A stretch of 64,000 nucleotides of DNA from Streptomyces tsukubensis (GTDB lineage Bacteria > Actinomycetota > Actinomycetes > Streptomycetales > Streptomycetaceae), in the NCBI RefSeq assembly GCF_009296025.1, contig NZ_CP045178.1, forward strand, positions 5,952,001-6,016,000. The letters are read 5' to 3'. Below the pieces are notes generated by a model, which was not told where the DNA came from, did not search any database, and worked only from the letters and a program-made list of their open reading frames with translations. The stretch's first letter is position 1, and the number at the start of each line of letters is the position of its first letter. Below, piece after piece: positions 62,010-64,000 of this stretch. The position numbers were made by a program, and so were the translations under genes.

Positions 62010-62645
62010 CTAGCCCGCCAGCAGGACCCGCAGCGTCGACTCAAGGTGACCGTCGATCGCCGCGCAGGCGGCCGGCGCGTCGCCCGCCTTGACCGCGTCG
62101 AGGATCGCGGTGTGCTCGTCGATCACGGCGGCCTGCCTGCCGCTGCGGTTGAAGAGGGCCACGACTCCCGCCCGTACCTGACGGCTGCGCAGCCCGTCGT
62201 AGTGGCGGGCCAGCAGCCCGTTGCCGACGGCCTCCACCAGCGTGGCGTGGAAGAGGTGGTCGACGGCGATGAACTCCTTGGCCCGGTCGGGGCCTTCGAG
62301 TCCGCGCTGGCGGGCGAGCAGTCTCTCCAGCTCCCCGACGGGCGGGGTGCCCGAGCGGATGGCCTGCTCGGCCGCGTACCGCTCCACCAGGCCCCGCAGT
62401 TCCATCAGTTCGGAGATCTCCCGGCCGGAGAGCGGCGCCACGCGCGCCCCGCGCTTGGGCACCAGCTGCACCAGATCCTCCGCGGCGAGCAGCAGCAGAG
62501 CCTCCCTGATGGGGGTGCGCGAGACCCCGATCCGGTCGGCGATCTCCTGCTCGGACAGGAACTCGCCCTGCATCTCAGGGTCGGTGAGCACGGTCTCCTT
62601 GAGATACGCGTACGCCTTCTCGCGCCCCGATGTCGCCACGCCCAT
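62010..62645 (-). CDS. GntR-family (FCD) regulator
   Basis: 211 residues. Winged helix GEFLSEQEIADRIGVSRTPI and REALLLLAAEDLVQLVPKRG, then FCD ligand domain with metal-ligand residues (AVDHLFHATLVEAVGN and IDEHTAILDAV). ATG 62645 lies 10 nt from the duplicated GTATACA boxes, so it is likely self-regulated and controls the divergent-looking cassette at 58818-61913. Confidence 0.92.
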   Translation of the reverse strand: MGVATSGREKAYAYLKETVLTDPEMQGEFLSEQEIADRIGVSRTPIREALLLLAAEDLVQLVPKRGARVAPLSGREISELMELRGLVERYAAEQAIRSGTPPVGELERLLARQRGLEGPDRAKEFIAVDHLFHATLVEAVGNGLLARHYDGLRSRQVRAGVVALFNRSGRQAAVIDEHTAILDAVKAGDAPAACAAIDGHLESTLRVLLAG

Positions 62646-62655
62646 GCCCCCAGCC

Positions 62656-62684
62656 TCGTATACACGTCGTATACAGAAGCTATC
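62656..62684 (-). promoter_or_regulatory. Duplicated GTATACA operator at the gntR start
   Basis: GTATACA occurs at 62658-62664 and 62669-62675, 11 bp apart, then GAAGCTATC. GTATAC is the core typical of FCD GntR operators, and the same box occurs at 59628 near the target genes. Confidence 0.7.
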
Positions 62685-62815
62685 ACCGGGTCGGGGCGGC
62701 ACGTACGCGCACACCGGCACATAGGCGCACGCCCCCCGGGTCACCCGCTGCGGGAGTCGACGTCCGGGCGGGGCCGCGCGCGCCGGGGCCGGAGCGCCTG
62801 CGGCGGGGGCCGAGG

Positions 62816-63442
62816 TCAGGTGGCGGTCGTCCGGAGCCCCGCCACCAGTTCGGTGGCCCGCTCGGGACCGACGCCCGCCGAGGTGAGCGCGGTGATCGCG
62901 GCTGCGGGGCCCGCCTCCCGCGCGGGGAGCGCGCCGTCGTTGACCGCTTCCATCAGCCCGAAGAGCACCTGCTCGTGTACGTAGGCGAGTGCCTGCGCGG
63001 GCAGTGGTGAACGGAAGACGCCGGCCTCCTGGCCCTGGTGCAGCAGCCGGGCGCAGTCCGCGCGGACCGGATCGAGGCGCCGGTGGATGCCGTCCATCGT
63101 GACGCTGCGCTGGGCCAGCGAGACCAGCAGCCGGTAGCGGTCGGCCACGTCCCAGATCCTGATGACGGCGCGGGCGAGCGCCGTGGCGGGGTCGGGCGCT
63201 CCGGCGACCCCGGCGGCGTGGGCGGCGCCCACCGCCTCGACCGCGCTGTCCACGAGCGCGGCGATCAGCGCCTCGCGGCTCGGGAAATGGCCGTAGACCG
63301 TACGCCGGACGACGCCCGCCGCTCTGGCGATGTGGTCCATGCTCGCCTCGGGGTCGCGCAACAGCTCGGTGAGTGCGACATCGAGGATTCTGCGGCGGTT
63401 CGTGTCAGCCCGGTTGCTGTGGCCCGTGGTCATGCCCCCCAT
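62816..63442 (-). CDS. TetR-family repressor of the adjacent MFS gene
   Basis: 208 residues. Helix-turn-helix MDHIARAAGVVRRTVYGHFP and a helical ligand domain. ATG 63442 follows GGAAGGGG by 5 nt; ATG 63433 is possible. Divergent from the MFS gene, with three palindromic operators in the 154-bp gap. Typical drug-responsive repressor pairing. Confidence 0.9.
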   Translation of the reverse strand: MGGMTTGHSNRADTNRRRILDVALTELLRDPEASMDHIARAAGVVRRTVYGHFPSREALIAALVDSAVEAVGAAHAAGVAGAPDPATALARAVIRIWDVADRYRLLVSLAQRSVTMDGIHRRLDPVRADCARLLHQGQEAGVFRSPLPAQALAYVHEQVLFGLMEAVNDGALPAREAGPAAAITALTSAGVGPERATELVAGLRTTAT

Positions 63443-63501
63443 TGTCGCCCCTTCCCCGCGACGTACGGCGCCGGTGTACGCCTCCTTCCACGGAGCTGGT
63501 T

Positions 63502-63562
63502 TGCACATGGTTGTGCAGGCGAGTAACTTGCACATGGTTGTGTAATTGCACAGTCGTGTGCA
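63502..63562. promoter_or_regulatory. Triple palindromic operator between tetR and the MFS gene
   Basis: TGCACA-tggt-TGTGCA at 63502-63517, TGCACA-tggt-TGTGTA at 63529-63544, and TGCACA-gtcg-TGTGCA at 63547-63562, each a 16-bp dyad. Spacing 27 and 18 bp between starts. Candidate TetR binding sites; the outer two are perfect dyads and the middle copy has one mismatch. Confidence 0.85.
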
Positions 63563-63596
63563 GCCCGTAGGGGCGTCCAGGAGGGATGAACGAGAG

Positions 63597-64000
63597 ATGA
63601 GCCTCATCGTGAAGGAGCCCGTCGCGCAGGCGGAGGGGAGGCCCTACGCCCGGCGCTGGTGGGCGCTGCTCGTGCTCTGCCTGAGCCTGCTCATCATCGT
63701 GATGGCCAACACCGCGCTGACCGTGGCCGCTCCCGACATGACCGAGGACCTGGGACTCTCCAGCAGTGACCTCCAGTGGGTCATCGACGGCTACACCGTC
63801 CCCTACGCGGCGCTGATGCTGCTGCTCGGCGCGATCGGCGACAAGTACAGCAGGCGCGGGGCGCTCGTCCTCGGCCTCCTCGTCTTCGGCGGCGGCGCCG
63901 TCGCGGGCTCGCTCGTGGACAGCTCCACCGGAGTGATCGCCGCCCGCGCCGTCATGGGCTTCGGCGCGGCCATGATCATGCCCGCCACCCTGTCCCTGCT
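63597..64000 (+). CDS. MFS drug-efflux transporter (EmrB/QacA-like), partial
   Basis: About 134 N-terminal residues are visible; the gene runs off the window. Starts MSLIVKEPVAQAEGRP, TM1 LLVLCLSLLIIVMANTALTV, then DLQWVIDGYTVPYAALMLLL and GDKYSRRGALVLGLLVFGGG, the typical 14-helix drug:H+ antiporter motifs. ATG 63597 follows GGAGGG; a four-codon ORF (MNER) at 63586-63600 overlaps it. Controlled by the neighbouring TetR. Confidence 0.88.
   Translation, partial: MSLIVKEPVAQAEGRPYARRWWALLVLCLSLLIIVMANTALTVAAPDMTEDLGLSSSDLQWVIDGYTVPYAALMLLLGAIGDKYSRRGALVLGLLVFGGGAVAGSLVDSSTGVIAARAVMGFGAAMIMPATLSL

Noticed and set aside
1..64000. tRNA or rRNA genes
   Set aside because: No CCA-ended cloverleaf-like segment or rRNA-like stretch was noticed by eye; a dedicated covariance-model scan was not possible.

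Overview
The window is high-GC actinobacterial DNA: GTG starts, dense short-spaced or overlapping (ATGA/GTGA) genes, and a gene order and content that I recognise, from memory, as the Streptomyces chromosomal core corresponding to the S. coelicolor SCO5375-SCO5440 neighbourhood. Anchors are genes for Scy and FilP (polar growth cytoskeleton), NucS (mismatch-specific endonuclease), AbsC (zinc-linked MarR regulator), IcmA (isobutyryl-CoA mutase, with the diagnostic Phe80/Gln198 pair) and a pyk-ackA-pta-pfkA block. No rRNA, tRNA, CRISPR array, phage or conjugative module is visible. The right end (about 58.7-64 kb) looks more accessory.

Layout. 0-3 kb: a C-terminal gene scrap, a tandem chitinase-type operator without a chitinase gene, and a ChiR/ChiS-like two-component pair. 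3-7 kb: cob(I)alamin adenosyltransferase, an ABC-2 permease preceded by a decayed ATPase, 3-hydroxybutyryl-CoA dehydrogenase and a STAS protein. 7-13.5 kb: a large membrane-anchored P-loop protein, nucS, and small conserved genes. 13.6-17.7 kb: two tandem ATPase-permease exporter pairs. 17.8-23 kb: filP and scy, scy carrying a one-base frameshift. 23-26.1 kb: methylmalonyl-CoA epimerase, acetyl-CoA acetyltransferase and MeaB, ending at a 177-bp miniature inverted-repeat element. 26.4-29.4 kb: PepSY protein divergent from an OmpR-type two-component system. 29.8-36.6 kb: absC, three tandem AIM24 genes, two DUF3817 membrane proteins, a thiamine-binding-type protein, a MarR regulator and icmA. 36.7-42.6 kb: TetR, a thioredoxin-TPR protein, and a DUF6230/DUF6114/secreted-protein operon. 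42.7-49 kb: pyruvate kinase, acetate kinase/phosphotransacetylase, phosphofructokinase. 49-58.7 kb: an O-methyltransferase, a sugar ABC importer, a CitA/CitB-type two-component system and a DctA-like transporter. 58.8-64 kb: a GntR-controlled catabolic cassette (DUF2848, MFS, nitrilase) and a TetR/MFS efflux pair with three clear operators.

How they fit together. Cobalamin adenosylation, the MeaB G-protein chaperone, the epimerase and the B12-dependent mutase IcmA lie within 34 kb beside hydroxybutyryl-CoA dehydrogenase and thiolase, so the first half is rich in C4/branched acyl-CoA metabolism feeding methylmalonyl-CoA. The second half controls glycolytic exit, acetate overflow and C4-dicarboxylate uptake. 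The most notable sequence-level signals are regulatory: a 24-bp perfect palindrome forming the core promoter of an apparently leaderless icmA, helically phased CTGAAG repeats in the PepSY/two-component gap, GTATACA boxes linking the GntR gene to its putative targets, and three TGCACA-N4-TGTGCA-type operators in the TetR/MFS gap. Short in-frame tandem repeats recur in several genes. Locus numbers and family names are from memory; no database search was run.
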